From Paracentrotus lividus (Eukaryota; Echinodermata; Echinoidea; Camarodonta; Echinidae), in contig CALNVZ010003426.1 of NCBI GenBank assembly GCA_940671915.1, forward strand, positions 39,059,413 to 39,123,412: a stretch of 64,000 nt of DNA. The letters are read 5' to 3'. The notes beneath the pieces are model-generated. The model did not search any database. It saw nothing but the letters and a program-made list of their open reading frames with translations, and was not told the origin of the DNA. The stretch's first letter is position 1. Each line of letters starts with the position of its first letter. This document shows positions 1 to 11,076 of the stretch, one piece after another. A program made the translations under genes and the position numbers.

Positions 1-2
1 AG

Positions 3-1662
3 ACGCGTTACGCGCAAATAGAAAAGGAACTGTTAGCGATCACATACGGATGTGAAAGGTTCCATCAGTACATATATGGTCGAGTAGTTGAAGTAGAGAC
101 TGACCATAAACCTCTCGTTCCATTGTTCACTAAAGCACTGAGTGACTGTCCGATAAGGATTCAACGTCTCATGATCAGGGTTCAGAGATATCACTTGAAG
201 GTATCCTATACGCCTGGTAAATTCATGTACACAGCAGACACGCTGTCGAGAGCGGTTGATCCTGAGGCAGATCAGAATGAACGAGAAGAAGACATAGGAA
301 TTAATACATGTAAATGTAGTGATAGAGACATTACCTGTAAGTAGTAACAGAAAGAAACAATTCATTGAAGAAACGAAGAAAGATGAAACATTACAACAAT
401 TGCTACAAGTGATCAGAGATGGGTGGCCGGCTGAAAAACACCAATGTCAGTTAGGTGTTAGAGAATATTGGAATTCTAGAAGTGAGCTATCAGAAGCTCA
501 GGGCTTCATTTGGAAGGGCAATAGGTTGGTAGTACCAATGTCAATGAGAAAGCATTTGCTAAAGAGTATTCATGAAGGGCATTTGGGAATATTAGAGAAA
601 TGCAAGAGAAGGGCCCGTGAAGTTCTATATTGGCCGCAAATAAACCAAGATGTAACAAACATGGTCCAAGACTGTGTAGCATGTCAGTTGTACAAACCAA
701 AACAACAACAAGAGAGTCTACATCAACACGAGACTCCAGATAGACACATGATAGACCGTGGGAAAAAGTCGGTTCATACTTATTTTCGTTCAATGGTAGG
801 GACTATCTAGTAGTAGTAGATTACTATTCACAGTTCATAGAGCTAAGTCAAATGTCAACGACAAGTAGTAAGTCAGTAATCACAAAGCTCAAGGAGATTT
901 TTGCTAGACATGGTACTCCTTGTGAGTTAGTCACAGACAATGGTCCACAATTAATATGCGAGTTCAGAATTCAAACACTTCGCAAGAGACTGGGACTTTG
1001 TTCACACAACTACAAGTCCGTATTATCCTCAATCTAATGGTCGTGCAGAGGGAGCAGTCAAGATTGCTAAGAATCCACTGAGAAAGTGCCAGCATAGTAA
1101 CCAGGATAACTACCGGACTCTTCAGATCTACCGAGCTCACCGCTGGACTGTGGTAAATCCCCTGCTGAACTCCTGTATCATCGCCGTTTGAGATCTAACC
1201 TGCCCATGATGGACAAACTCCTTGATCCACAGAACATTGATTCTCGTCAGTTGAAGGAAAGGAAGGAAAGGCAGAATCAGAAGCAGAAACAACGCTATGA
1301 TCAACATGCTCATGATCTCCCAGAACTAAGCATAGGTCAGCATGTCAGACTTCTTGACATGAACACTAAGAGATGGTCAGAGCAAGGTGTTGTTAAGACC
1401 AAGCTAGAGAACAGGTCTTATCTGGTACAAACTGAACACGGTGTAATCCGCAGACGAAACCGTCGTCACATCAGACCAACTCGTAAGAAACGTAATGTCG
1501 CACACGATGTCGACTACGATGACGATCGATCAGCCAGAGAACGTCGAAGATGACTACGATGCTAATCCACCAGCAGATGACGCGCCATCGACATCGACAG
1601 CAACGCGTACAACCAGAAGCGGACGCACTGTGAAGCCGCCAGATCGCTTAATTGAACATTAA
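3..1662 (+). pseudogene. Gypsy pol remnant (RNase H to integrase)
   Basis: Frame 3 from base 3 to about 344 reads as the end of a gypsy RNase H, with a TDHKPL motif and the typical LSR end of the domain. From about 319 to 780 a second frame carries the integrase H2C2 zinc finger (HEGH, then CVAC about 35 residues on). From about 800 the frame returns and shows the first catalytic Asp (VDYYS) and the second (VTDNGPQ near 940). The catalytic Glu region (GRAEGAVK, near 1041-1064) lies in yet another frame after a shift near 1005. The segment 1188-1545 resembles the basic C-terminal integrase domain, and a final shift near 1548 leads to a stop at 1660-1662. Four or more frame changes make it non-functional. 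It is incomplete at the 5' end because the window starts there. Confidence 0.85.
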
Positions 1663-1986
1663 TTAAACCTACAGGAAGTGCATGAAGAAACTTATCAAAA
1701 CAAAATGATAGTAAAAACTGGACATTAATTATAACAGAAACTCACAGGAAAGAACTTGGAAACCACAAACAGAACACTCAACACAACCAGTTTTATCTTT
1801 GAAAGAACTTTAATCATTGGACTCTTAAATAGAGGAACTCAGTTGAAAATCATTCATCACCAAATGAAAAGTTGTATATATGTTTGTGTTATTGGAGGCT
1901 GTTTACAGAAACAAGGTTAAACAGGCTTCAAAAAATGATATTATGTTTTATAAGTTTGTATGTCTAAAATCGAGACAAGCTCTTTT

Positions 1987-1999
1987 AAAGAAAGGGAGG
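1987..1999 (+). other. Polypurine tract
   Basis: The purine-only run AAAGAAAGGGAGG sits immediately before a TG dinucleotide that fits the start of an LTR. In LTR elements this is the plus-strand priming site. It lies about 325 bases after the pol stop. Confidence 0.6.
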
Positions 2000-2640
2000 T
2001 GTAATGATAAGTGATTAACGTCTTGATTAGAGACTACGTTCTGTCATCTGAAGTGTCTCGAAGATACGATGTCGTGATCGAAGCTCCGTAATAAACATGA
2101 TTATAACATAGTTAAATCATCAAGACCATCCTGTCATTTGTAGTACTACCATAACATTCTAGTATCATTATAAGCAGAAACCAGCGAAACGTTCACAAAA
2201 ACAAAGAACAGAGCACTGGAAGTGGTAGATATGGAAGGTAAATTCCACAAAACTTGAATAAGTGGAGCCGGATGAAACAAATGAAGTTTAAGATTAATAA
2301 AATTGGAAAAAAAAACGTGAACAAAATTGAGTTCAAAAGAAGAAGATGCTTTTCGGATAGAAATCACGAACGAAGTGATGAAAAAGCAAGAGCATGCGCT
2401 AAGGGCGGACCAAATGCCACGTAACCCACGCCAATAAATTAAACTGGATGACAGCCCAAAAGTCTTGGGCAGTCTAGACGGGGCGTGGCATATGTAGTCT
2501 CGTCAAGAGTTCGATAAACTCTCGATTAACACTTTTGGTGTTAAGAGCTATTATGTTAGATACCGTACGCTTTAATACTTAACTTATAGCTCCATGGTAC
2601 TACCGCGCAGGCTTCCATGATTAAATTACTAAATACATCC
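2000..2640 (+). repeat. Probable 3' LTR of the gypsy element
   Basis: The segment begins TGTAATGATAAG directly after the polypurine tract, as expected for a U3 start. I could not identify the CA end with confidence. Candidates are near 2616 and 2643. No protein-coding signal is seen inside. Confidence 0.45.
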
Positions 2641-3087
2641 ACAAAATATACCTGTTCCTCCAATTAAGTAACTGTTCTTCATACACTGACCATATTTAAT
2701 ATAAGTTACTTTATTATAGCCTGACCCTCTAGATACATTGCATATACAGTAACATAGTAGCTCCATGGTATACGGAAAGCACTGTTTCAATTTGTTGAAA
2801 ATTACCTGTTTTCTGGAGCTTCTAACATCAACGTTTTTCATATTCATCTCCCGGAAATGATGGAAATTATTTAAAAATATATCACAGTTTTTAAATATAA
2901 AGGTCGGTAAAGCTGTAAAAATGCGAAAAGGAAAAAAAATGAGAAAATAAAATATTATTCATAAATATTCAAAAATTTTACAAACTTTTTCTTGTTGGAA
3001 ATATATGTCACTTTGGGTCAGTTTAGTGAGAAATAATTAACTTTAATTGAACGAGCTTGATTCATATCTTCTCATAAATATTTATAT
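2641..3087. other. AT-rich gene-free stretch
   Basis: Very AT-rich sequence with no credible open frame, RNA gene or recognisable repeat edge. Confidence 0.5.
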
Positions 3088-3231
3088 AATATTGAGTGGC
3101 TTTGAGGGAAATACCGCAGATATTTCCTGAACAAGTCTCATATTGCCTCGAGTCGAAGACGAGGGCAATGTGGGTCTTAATTGTGAGGGAAATATAGGAC
3201 GTATCTCCCGAAGGTAAAGCCAGTCAATATT
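3088..3231. repeat. Hairpin repeat, copy 1
   Basis: Outer arms pair imperfectly: ATATTGAGTGGCTTT near 3089 with AAAGCCAGTCAATAT near 3217. An inner hairpin pairs ATTGCCTCG with CGAGGGCAAT around a GTCGAAGA loop (about 3142-3170). The same GTCGAAGACGAG centre recurs in the hairpin at 3718-3836. A (TTA)n run follows. Confidence 0.6.
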
Positions 3232-3717
3232 ATTATTATTACCTGTTAAACTCAATTAGCCACATTTTAAAGAGGATAGAATAAGTTTGCTTGATTTAAA
3301 CTGGGTATTTGTTGTGGGATGTTTTTCTTTTCTTTGTTTCTTCAGCATTCTGAGTTGAACCATTGTTACGTAGTTATTCAGGCACGTATTTTTGTTTTAC
3401 ATGATTCTAAACCATTGTGACGCAATAATGTTTCTGTGCGTATCCATTGTCTTTACTCTTTGTACCTTAACGCGCATTATCTTCTTACGATTACGCGTAG
3501 GACCCCAGACCAGACAAAATATGAATATTACGGACCGGCAATTTTGTACACAAACCATATAGAGAATCGCGGAGGAGGGGAGTATGAATATTACAGCCCG
3601 TTGTCGTAAAACTGAGCCGTTGTGACGTAATTTTTTTAAATCCAAATCATTTAGGCAGACAAAATATGCGCTTATATCTTGTCTCCAAAACGCCTCATAC
3701 AGGTAATAATTATAGAA
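3232..3717. other. Gene-free stretch
   Basis: AT-rich with several ACG-containing short motifs. No coding or RNA signal could be supported. Confidence 0.4.
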
Positions 3718-3836
3718 TATTAGATGGCCTTGAGGTTGATACAAGGAATATTGGACGAGTCGAAGACGAGTCCAATATTTTGAAAAGCGAGTTCAATATA
3801 TCCTTGTATTAACCGAAAATCGGACATCTAATATTA
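3718..3836. repeat. Hairpin repeat, copy 2
   Basis: A long imperfect palindrome. ATTAGATG at the left pairs with CATCTAAT at the right, ATACAAGGA with TCCTTGTAT, and the centre is TTGGACGAGTCGAAGACGAG followed by TCCAATATT. It shares the GTCGAAGACGAG core with the 3088-3231 hairpin and is followed by (ATT)n. Confidence 0.65.
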
Positions 3837-3869
3837 TCATTATTATCTATACAGAGGATTTTACGAATA

Positions 3870-4345
3870 GATCCCCCCCCCTTTTTTTTATGACAATTTT
3901 TTTTTTCTGGAGTTCGATATCTACATTTACATTCAGAAAAATTATTAAAAAAAAAAAAAAAATGGCCCCCCTCCCCAAAAAAAAGAAATACCCCCAAATT
4001 TTAATTTTTTCTTTTTATTGGTGATTCTGGAAAAGAAAGAAGAAAAAAAAATTGGCCCCCACAAAAAAAAAAAAAAAAATCTGCCCCTCCCAAAAAATAT
4101 CCCCCCCACAAAAAAAAAAAAACTGCCCCCAATTTTTAAAACAATTTTATCATTATTTTGTTGTTATCTGGAAGAAAAAAAAAATTGGGCCCCCACAAAA
4201 AAAAAAAAATCCGCCCCACCAAAAAAAAATGCCCCTCAATTTTGTTTGATTCTGGAAAAAAAAAGAATTGCCCCGAATAGATGCCCCCCCCCCCACCACA
4301 ACAAAAAAGGCTCCTGACCCCCCTGAAGAAATTTTTTGTTCTCCC
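3870..4345. repeat. A/C homopolymer low-complexity tract
   Basis: Alternating runs of A and C (and T at the left) of 8-17 bases. Any reading frame here gives Lys/Pro-rich artefacts, so none is called coding. Confidence 0.8.
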
Positions 4346-4951
4346 TCAAAAAACAAAACACAAATATTAATCTCTCTGGTTATCTCACTTTCTGCCAATA
4401 TTATCGATATTGGGCAGCGAGGCCAATATTGGGCTAGTTCAACGAACTTTGTAAAGTAGGTCAAGTTTATGAAGTGCATCAACAAATAACACTTTTATTT
4501 GGCCTCCAAAACCCTCTGTAGGGGCACACGAGTAAATAGACGCCCATAGGCTCACTGTTAAATTAACGCTCTTCAAAAACAGACATTCCAAAATTCTGTC
4601 GATGGATATCGTTTTAATTATCACAGCAAAGTTAAAATTTAAGGACTCGATTAAGGGACTTATAGAAATTTGTCAGCTCAAAACATCAAGATCCTTGAGC
4701 GAGACTATTGACAAAAGAGACGACTTTGTACGCGTGATTTAGTAGATGTATCAAAATTGCGAAAAAGATTCCTAAAAATACGCCAAGTGCCCAATCTTCA
4801 ACAAAATGGTAATTATGAAAGGTAGGATTATAGCACATAAAACCATTAAATTATTTTATATGACCATTTTCCATCAATAAAAATGACCTCATCTTTGGTA
4901 CGCCTTCCCAAAAACCTTGCGTGCATATCATTTACTCGTGGTACCCTGTAT
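4346..4951. other. Gene-free stretch with a short palindrome
   Basis: Contains a near-perfect palindrome at 4394-4415 (GCCAATATT, four bases, then ATATTGGGC), directly followed by another GGCCAATATTGGGC at 4421-4434. The last eight bases (4944-4951) are the left target duplication of the next element. Nothing else recognised. Confidence 0.45.
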
Positions 4952-6084
4952 GGCTTATGCTAAAGTGTAGCGTTGTTGCGCGGCGCGCGCGTGTTGAAAA
5001 GTGGAAATAATGACGAAAGAAAAATAAGGTGTCTTTAAAGCGTTCTACGAAAAAAGGAAAGATTCTGGATCGATTTTTTTTTTGTTGAAATTTTTGGAAA
5101 TTGATTATCATTTTTCGGACTCCAGACTTTAGCTTAAGCCCTTTTGTGGGTTAGTGTGCATGTGTGTTTGTGATGTTTGTGTGTGTCAAAAATTGTGTGA
5201 CTAATAGTTCCAAACGATGAAAATTCGTCGATCCGTTTACGGCTATCGGCAGCTATCGACATCGGCAGCAATCAAGAAAATCGCGATGGGCTAGTCCTGG
5301 TCCACTCCTGGTTCTGGTCAACGTTCACATTGTTTAAATTGCGAATTTCAATGAAATTTATCATGAAAGTATAAGGCAATATAAAGCCTATGAAAGGTCA
5401 CGTCTCTATATGTCAAATAAGAAAAATTCTAAAGTTTTCTACCATTATTTTGCTAGTAATTTACAACACTTGTTTTGGGCCCAGATTCGAGTCCCAGCCA
5501 TAGCATCTAATTTCTTTCTGCAAGAAATTCATCCATATTGTGCTGCACTCGACCCAGGTACAGGTAGTGTAATTATTGAAATTGTTTATAGAAATCCTTA
5601 AATTGGCAACATTATCAATACATATCGATTTCCGCGTTAATTCCTATTTTAAAGCTATTTGACACATATTCGACATTGAGCCAATTTAAACATAATAATG
5701 AAATGATGTAGAAATAGAAGGAAAATTCTAATGCTGCCAATTTGAGGAGGAGAAATATAAGTTTGATCTCAAACAAGTCCTCCGAATGAGCCAATTGCAA
5801 TGAAATATGGTGCTAATTTGTTTACGAAATTCCCAAACATACAAACATTGCAGTACACACACACACACCCACACCACACACACACACACAAACACACCAA
5901 ACACCACCACCACACGCCACACACACACACCACACACCACGCCACACCACACAATACGTGCCATACAATCTGAATCGTTTCCTTTTTTGTAGGACGCTTT
6001 AAAGATACCTTTTTTTTTTTCGTCGATTATTTCACTTTTTCAACGCGCCGCGCCGCGCCACAACGCTACACTTTAGCATAAGCC
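4952..6084. mobile_element. Non-autonomous DNA transposon with ~120-bp TIRs and 8-bp TSD
   Basis: The left end starts GGCTTATGCTAAAGTGTAGC and the right end is its reverse complement, with clear similarity continuing for about 120 bp on each side (4952-~5075 and ~5965-6084). Flanks are CCCTGTAT (4944-4951) and CCCTGGAT (6085-6092), an 8-bp target duplication with one mismatch. An 8-bp duplication is typical of hAT and P superfamilies. The interior holds a (CA)n tract and no transposase, so it must have moved in trans. The left arm contains GCGCGCGC and both arms have poly(A/T) stretches. Confidence 0.8.
5855..5952. repeat. (CA)n microsatellite
   Basis: Imperfect CA repeat with CCA interruptions inside the 4952-6084 element. 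Threonine/histidine-rich or valine/cysteine-rich frames across it are artefacts. Confidence 0.9.
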
Positions 6085-6554
6085 CCCTGGATGGATAATA
6101 ATCATTTGTTATTGCGCACCCGGGCGCCAGCACACTGGAAAAAAAAAAAATATTTTGAGAGGTTTCTTGCTCATTAACGAACGGGAGGAGCTAATTATAC
6201 AGCGGGCAAAGTTCGCAGTCTCACCCGAAATTTCATTTTTTTTTTTTTTTTCAATCCAAATTTCAATCCAAATGTAATTAATATCAGGATAATTGGTTTA
6301 TTTTCTACTAAATGCTTTTCATGATAAGGCTGAGACAATAATTCCTAAACTGTTGAATTGTAAAAGGGAATTAAATGTAAATTCATCACATTACACATTT
6401 AATTTTCTTCTTTTTCAAAAAGTTTATTTCACTCTCTCTCTCCGTTTCAGTTTTGTTCTCTCTCTCCTGTAGGCTATTGCTGCTTTTTTGCATTACACAT
6501 ATATATCAGTACATACCACCGATAATTGTACGCATTACAATAAAGCTTTATTTA
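6085..6554. other. Gene-free stretch
   Basis: Poly(A) and poly(T) runs near 6139 and 6236 and a CT-rich run near 6433-6468. No gene or element boundary was recognised. Confidence 0.45.
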
Positions 6555-7342
6555 GGGCGGAATTCTGGGGAACTGTCTTAACTACTGTCTTATCTTTTGG
6601 CTTATGAGAGATGAGACACCCTTGAGATTGTCCTAAATCGGTATTGTCTTTTCTCTGTCTTATCTCTGAAAGTACCCGCCCATATTTTCTTAGACAAACC
6701 AATGAAAATCACTCTTAGTTACTCGTTTAAGCCCTCTTAACCAATAGGAAGGCCCGAAGACATGCAAGGGTACGTGTGTCCAAAACACAGTAAATCGCAA
6801 TGCGTCACTGCGCATATCAATGCGCTTATTTAAGCAAAGTTAAAGAAAAAGACAGAAAGAACCCAGAAGAATTTTTGGAAGAGAAAAAAAAGAGTAAAAA
6901 CAGAGAGGAAAAACAGAGAGGAAAAATTGCAGTTAACGTGGAGGGCTTAACTTCTGGCAGTTTAAACGAATTTTGTAGAAAATTATTGTGATAAATAAAA
7001 CTAACGAAACAATTTAATCTAAAAATATCGTTGTTTGCTTACAATAAAGGGGCAATTGAACCTGGGGATCATGGCACTAAAACTTTGTAAAAGATAAGAC
7101 AAAAGATAAGACAGCTAGACCCTGTCATATCTTTTATCTTATCTTTTCTCCAGTTTTGCGTAAAAGTTTGCCTTTGCGCGTTTATTAAAAAGCGCATTTC
7201 TTGTGTGCGCCAATAATTTATGACAATTATTTATGACATCGACAAAAAGATAAGACAGCTCCGGCTCCCAGAATACCGATTTTGTCTTATCTCTGAGATA
7301 AGATAAAATACCGAGATAAGACACTCCCCAGAATTCCGCCCC
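6555..7342. mobile_element. TIR element, TA-flanked, motif-rich
   Basis: Ends are GGGCGGAATTCTGGGGA at the left and the reverse complement at the right with one extra C, each bordered by TA (left TTA, right TAG). Near both ends the motif TGTCTTATCT or AGATAAGACA recurs many times, as does GAGATAAGA. A 63-codon Lys/Glu-rich open frame at 6800-6991 has no recognisable domain. I read it as a non-autonomous or decayed element. A TA duplication suggests Tc1/mariner-like or related ends, but the superfamily is unsettled. Confidence 0.65.
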
Positions 7343-7535
7343 TAGTTATTATTATCATAAATATTAATATTGGGGTTTTTCACTTTTTTTTGTTTTGTTT
7401 TTTGTTTTGTTTTGTTTTGTTTTTGTTTTTTTTTTTGATGAATTTGACAAAGGTCAATTTGGGCCACCCCTTACTTTAAGGTTGGGTAGGTCCCTCCACC
7501 CCCCCCCCCCCCCCGAATACTCGCATGGAGTATAG
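7343..7535. other. T/G-rich and C-run stretch
   Basis: (GTTTT)n-like sequence at about 7386-7437 and a C homopolymer near 7496-7514. The segment reappears in error-rich form near 12130-12400. Confidence 0.6.
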
Positions 7536-7630
7536 CTAGTAGTAGTAGTCGTAGCAGTAGCAGTAGTAGTCGTAGCAGCAGCAGCAGCAGCAGGAGCGGC
7601 AGTAGTAGTAGTAGTAGTAGTAGTAGTAGG
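7536..7630. repeat. (TAG)n/(CAG)n trinucleotide repeat
   Basis: Mixed TAG, CAG and TCG triplets for about 95 bases. It is strongly shortened and scrambled in the downstream copy near 12470-12540. Confidence 0.85.
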
Positions 7631-7950
7631 AGAAACAATTATTTTGCTTACTCTCCGGAAACCAAAATGGTAGATTGTTCTTCAGGAATATCCTCGTAGA
7701 TAATTTCCGCGGAATTTGAACGCTCCAGACTGCCTCTGTAAATGGCCGCATCGGCGAGTGACGTCCAGTAAATATTCCTGTTCACCAAATCGAGGGCTAT
7801 AGTTCTAGGGGCTACAGAGAAAAAAATAGGTCTATAAATTATTATATATATATTTTTTTATTATAGTTATGCTGTTTATAATCGTTTGATTATTAAAATG
7901 ACTCGATCTGTTAAGCAATATTAAAACTTGGATCTAATCATAAATGAAAT

Positions 7951-9990
7951 TATAGGGTAAACTGGTGTTTGTGGAACACTTAAGCCTTTAAAAAAAAAAT
8001 AGGCTACTCAATAAAGCAATCATATACCTCATTTTAAATTTTATTTAGATACAAACATTTCATAAATGTTTTGATTAAAATTTCCGCCAAATAAAGGTTA
8101 AGGTGACAGTTAATCATTACTACTCCATTGTCCCACTTACCCCGTCAAGTTGGGGCAAGTGGGACAGCATAATATGGTGGTGTGACCATAATTCGCGCGT
8201 GACCTTAATTCACGCACGCTGGATATCTCAAAAAGTAATTAATATCGTGAAAATCTGATAGCACCATCAGAAAGAGGGATCCCAAATTGCTTCAGAATCA
8301 ATTTGTCGTCACGGTGCGGTGTATTGAACTGCGAAATTATTGACCAAACATCAGAAAATTGCGTGTCCGTTCCGAAAAATCCGGCCTTCCCGACAAGTGT
8401 CTGGAAATCATCATTTTCTGATTTAATATCATCCAAATTTTAAGATGATATTAATATCATCTAAATCTATGAAATTTTGACTTACATTTACAGTAATTCT
8501 CTTTCCTTACACTGATGGAATTTCTTGATAAATCCTTGTCAATCGCCCGTGCGGGAATTAAGGTCACACTGTTTTGTTGACTTTTTCAGCAGAATGCGCA
8601 ATCGTTCGATCGACATGGAATTTTGGAATCGCGATATCGTCGAAACCCTTTGACCTATAGTTCACTTCTTCGTTCGGCGATTCGGAGTTTAGAATTTTGC
8701 CGTTTATTTGGTATTTATAATTTTCGTTGATTTTGTGTAGAATATGAAAAAATGTTGATTAAATGTCACATTTTCTAAAATTTTTAAAATTTGCGCGAAC
8801 TATGGTCTCCCCATCATATATGGAATAAAATGTGGTTTAAAAGTGAGAAGTAAAGATCTCTGTCTTCATAAACACTGTTTAAAAATCAAGAATATCATTT
8901 CTAAGATGTCATAAGAACTGATTACCAAACTATTTTTTCAAACATTATCACGACTCATTATTACTCTTTTTCCTGTACACATTTGAAGTGATAAAAAATA
9001 TTATTAAAAAAAAAAAAAAAAAAAAACAAAGCTCAATAGCACTTTATAGATGTGTGACTCTGTAAACAAAGCAAGCATACACTTCTTCCTTCACCCCCTT
9101 TTTTTGTATAAAAGTAAACAAAAGATACATTATATTAAAAAAAAAAAAAAACCTTATTTCTTTCCCGTTTTGCAACTTTCTTCATTATCAAATCCAAACT
9201 TTACGAAAAATAAACTTTTAAAGTCTGCATAATTCAACAATACCAGTGCCCCGTTTAAGACAGCAATAAAACCCGTTTGTCATACTGACACATGGGGTAA
9301 ATTGGGGTAAGTGGGACACTTGAGCATTCACCTAAGCATTATGGAAAAATAAATACTTCATAAAGCAATCATATCTCTCATGTTTATTCAATTAGATATA
9401 AAAAATTTAGAAATGTTTTGGTTAAAAATTTCTCCAAATGAAGGTCAAGGTAACAATATTAATCATTACCCTGTCAAGTTGGGGTAGGTTAGTACATGTC
9501 ATGCAATGAACTGTGATATAAAAGTGTGGAATGAAGATCTCTGTCTTCACAAACTTTGTTTTTATATTGAAATACTATTGAAATTGATGTAAACAAAAGA
9601 CTTAAAGCAATTGTTTACATCATATTTCCATTTTAGATTATTTTCTAGTTTCAAATATATTTTGTGAGCTATTTTAATGCCACGTTACCCCTAAAACAAA
9701 AGGGATCTGGAAAACACAGGGCCCAATTAACAGTTCACCATGATTTCTGAAATAGTTAAGTTATCGTTTTATGTCATGACGTGATAATTTTATGTTAAAG
9801 ACTTTTAAAGATTATTTTTCCGATAACTGTCAATTTTTCCCAAACAGGCATGTAATTTGTTGCTAGATGTATGTTTATTCAAGCTAAAATAGTTCCTCCA
9901 ATTAGGCATGTCTTAATCATAGGCATATTATGCAATTCCCTCAAGTGTCCCACTTACCCCAATTTCCCACTTACCCCAATTTACCCTATA
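7951..9990. mobile_element. TA-flanked element with iterated GGGGTAAGTGGGACA motif
   Basis: Left end TATAGGGTAAACTGG and right end CCAATTTACCCTATA are inverted copies. The 15-mer GGGGTAAGTGGGACA recurs in both orientations: inverted at 8129-8143, direct (one mismatch) at 8152-8166, direct at 9304-9318, inverted at 9946-9960, and a shorter inverted copy at 9964-9977, with degenerate copies near the left end and at about 9480. No transposase is present. The element is interrupted by another MITE at 8173-8820. Confidence 0.7.
8173..8820. mobile_element. Nested MITE with GACCATAATTCGCGC ends
   Basis: The left TIR reads TATGGTGGTGTGACCATAAT and the right end is a diverged reverse complement finishing near 8820, with TA on both sides. 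The motif GTGACCWTAATTC occurs twice at the left and once inverted near 8553-8571 (GGGAATTAAGGTCAC). A shorter, diverged relative lies at 46808-47222 and an error-rich copy is in 13140-13860. There is no coding capacity. Confidence 0.7.
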
Positions 9991-10124
9991 CATATTATGG
10001 TATATTTTGTCTCGCCCATCCGTGACTACATAGTAAAGTGTGACGGACGGACGACGGACGGGCGCCAATTGGATCCCTTTTGTCTCACCTTCAACTCGGT
10101 AGGCTGCCTTCACGGCCTAATACT

Positions 10125-10470
10125 TGAGTCCAAATTTCGAACCTATTTGTTTATTTTGTCCGTTGACCCACTGCCAGTCAACATAAATTGGCACGCTTAT
10201 TCTCCCACATTGAATGTGTGAGAGAAGCTCGGGTAAGTAAACATATTTTTGCATGTTGCCTACGAATACAAAAAGTCATGTTCTATAATTTGATAGAGTC
10301 AGAATTTTGCCGCCAAATTTACAGTTATAGTATATGTTTTCCATTCCATCAATAACATTCTACCAATGATTAAAATGAGTAAAAGCAACGTTTTTGCTCC
10401 TCCTATCATTTCTATTTTCAAAGTTCCATTTAAGCTACAATTTTAGAGCATCTGTTTTAAAAACAATGGC
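10125..10470 (+). repeat. Dispersed repeat related to 21630-21985
   Basis: From GAGTCCAAATTTCGAACC to the AAAACAATGG region, this aligns over about 350 bases with the left interior of the 21592-27172 element. It includes GTTGCCTACGAATAC at 10255-10269, a one-mismatch copy of the 15-mer iterated in that element. It looks like a truncated relative of the large element. Confidence 0.65.
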
Positions 10471-10741
10471 CCGTGTTCTCATAGCAGCAAAAGTTAACAG
10501 TGTAGTGTGTCAACACTCCCACCCATCTCATCCTTGCGATATGGGATTCGTCAATGACAATATTATTATTATTATTATATTGAAAACCAAAAATCTCTCT
10601 GTGAAGTTCATAAGATGCATCACATCGAAAACTGGCCCCATCTGTTAGATATTTTAGAACTGAAGTCTATATCGTGTCTGTATTCCCGAGACTAGATTTT
10701 AGTTGAGATGTATAAGCATTGTGAATTGAAACATTTTCTGA

Positions 10742-11020
10742 TTTTGCAACAACAACAACAAAAAAAAAAAAAATCGGACAATACATGGGTATTGTCCGAA
10801 ACGGCTTGCAACGATCGTCTGTGTTCGTGGAGCGGGGGTGGAGCGGGGATGGCCGCACCCTTTCGTGAACACCGGGGGGGGGGCTTTTCTCGAAAGGGTG
10901 GGTTGAGGGAGGGGAGTAAAATTAACGCACCCATTCGGGAACACCGGGGGGGGGGGCTTTTCTCGAAGGGCTGTGTTTAGTAGTTTTCTGAACCAGTCGT
11001 TTTTATGAAAATTATTCATT
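10742..11020 (+). repeat. Repeat with inverted partner at 20590-20905
   Basis: Starts with a short perfect hairpin (CGGACAATA, six bases, TATTGTCCG at 10775-10798). Two G-runs follow, each preceded by GAACACCGG and followed by CTTTTCTCGAA. The reverse complement recurs at 20590-20905, on both sides of the N gap. Confidence 0.7.
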
Positions 11021-11043
11021 AAATATTAATATAATATTAATAG

Positions 11044-11076
11044 ATAATAATAATAATAATAATAATGATAATAATA
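11044..11076. repeat. (TAA)n microsatellite
   Basis: Run of TAA triplets interrupted once by TGA. Confidence 0.85.

Larger units (their letters stand above)
1..2640 (+). mobile_element. Ty3/gypsy LTR retrotransposon, 3' part
   Basis: The window opens inside the pol gene of a gypsy-type LTR retrotransposon. In order there are an RNase H end, an integrase zinc finger, an integrase core, an integrase C-terminus, a short untranslated stretch, a purine-rich tract and a probable 3' LTR. Gag, protease, reverse transcriptase and the 5' LTR lie outside the window. Several frame changes show that this copy is dead. The 3' edge is approximate because no matching 5' LTR or target duplication is available. 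Confidence 0.8.

Noticed and set aside
4018..4485. Lys/Pro-rich and Phe/Gly-rich open frames
   Set aside because: They translate alternating A- and C-runs and have no codon structure or domain.
5728..5992. Overlapping open frames rich in Thr/His and Val/Cys
   Set aside because: They arise from the (CA)n microsatellite inside a transposon.
10667..11019. Pro/Arg-rich overlapping minus-strand frames
   Set aside because: G-run-containing repeat with an inverted copy at 20590-20905, not a gene.
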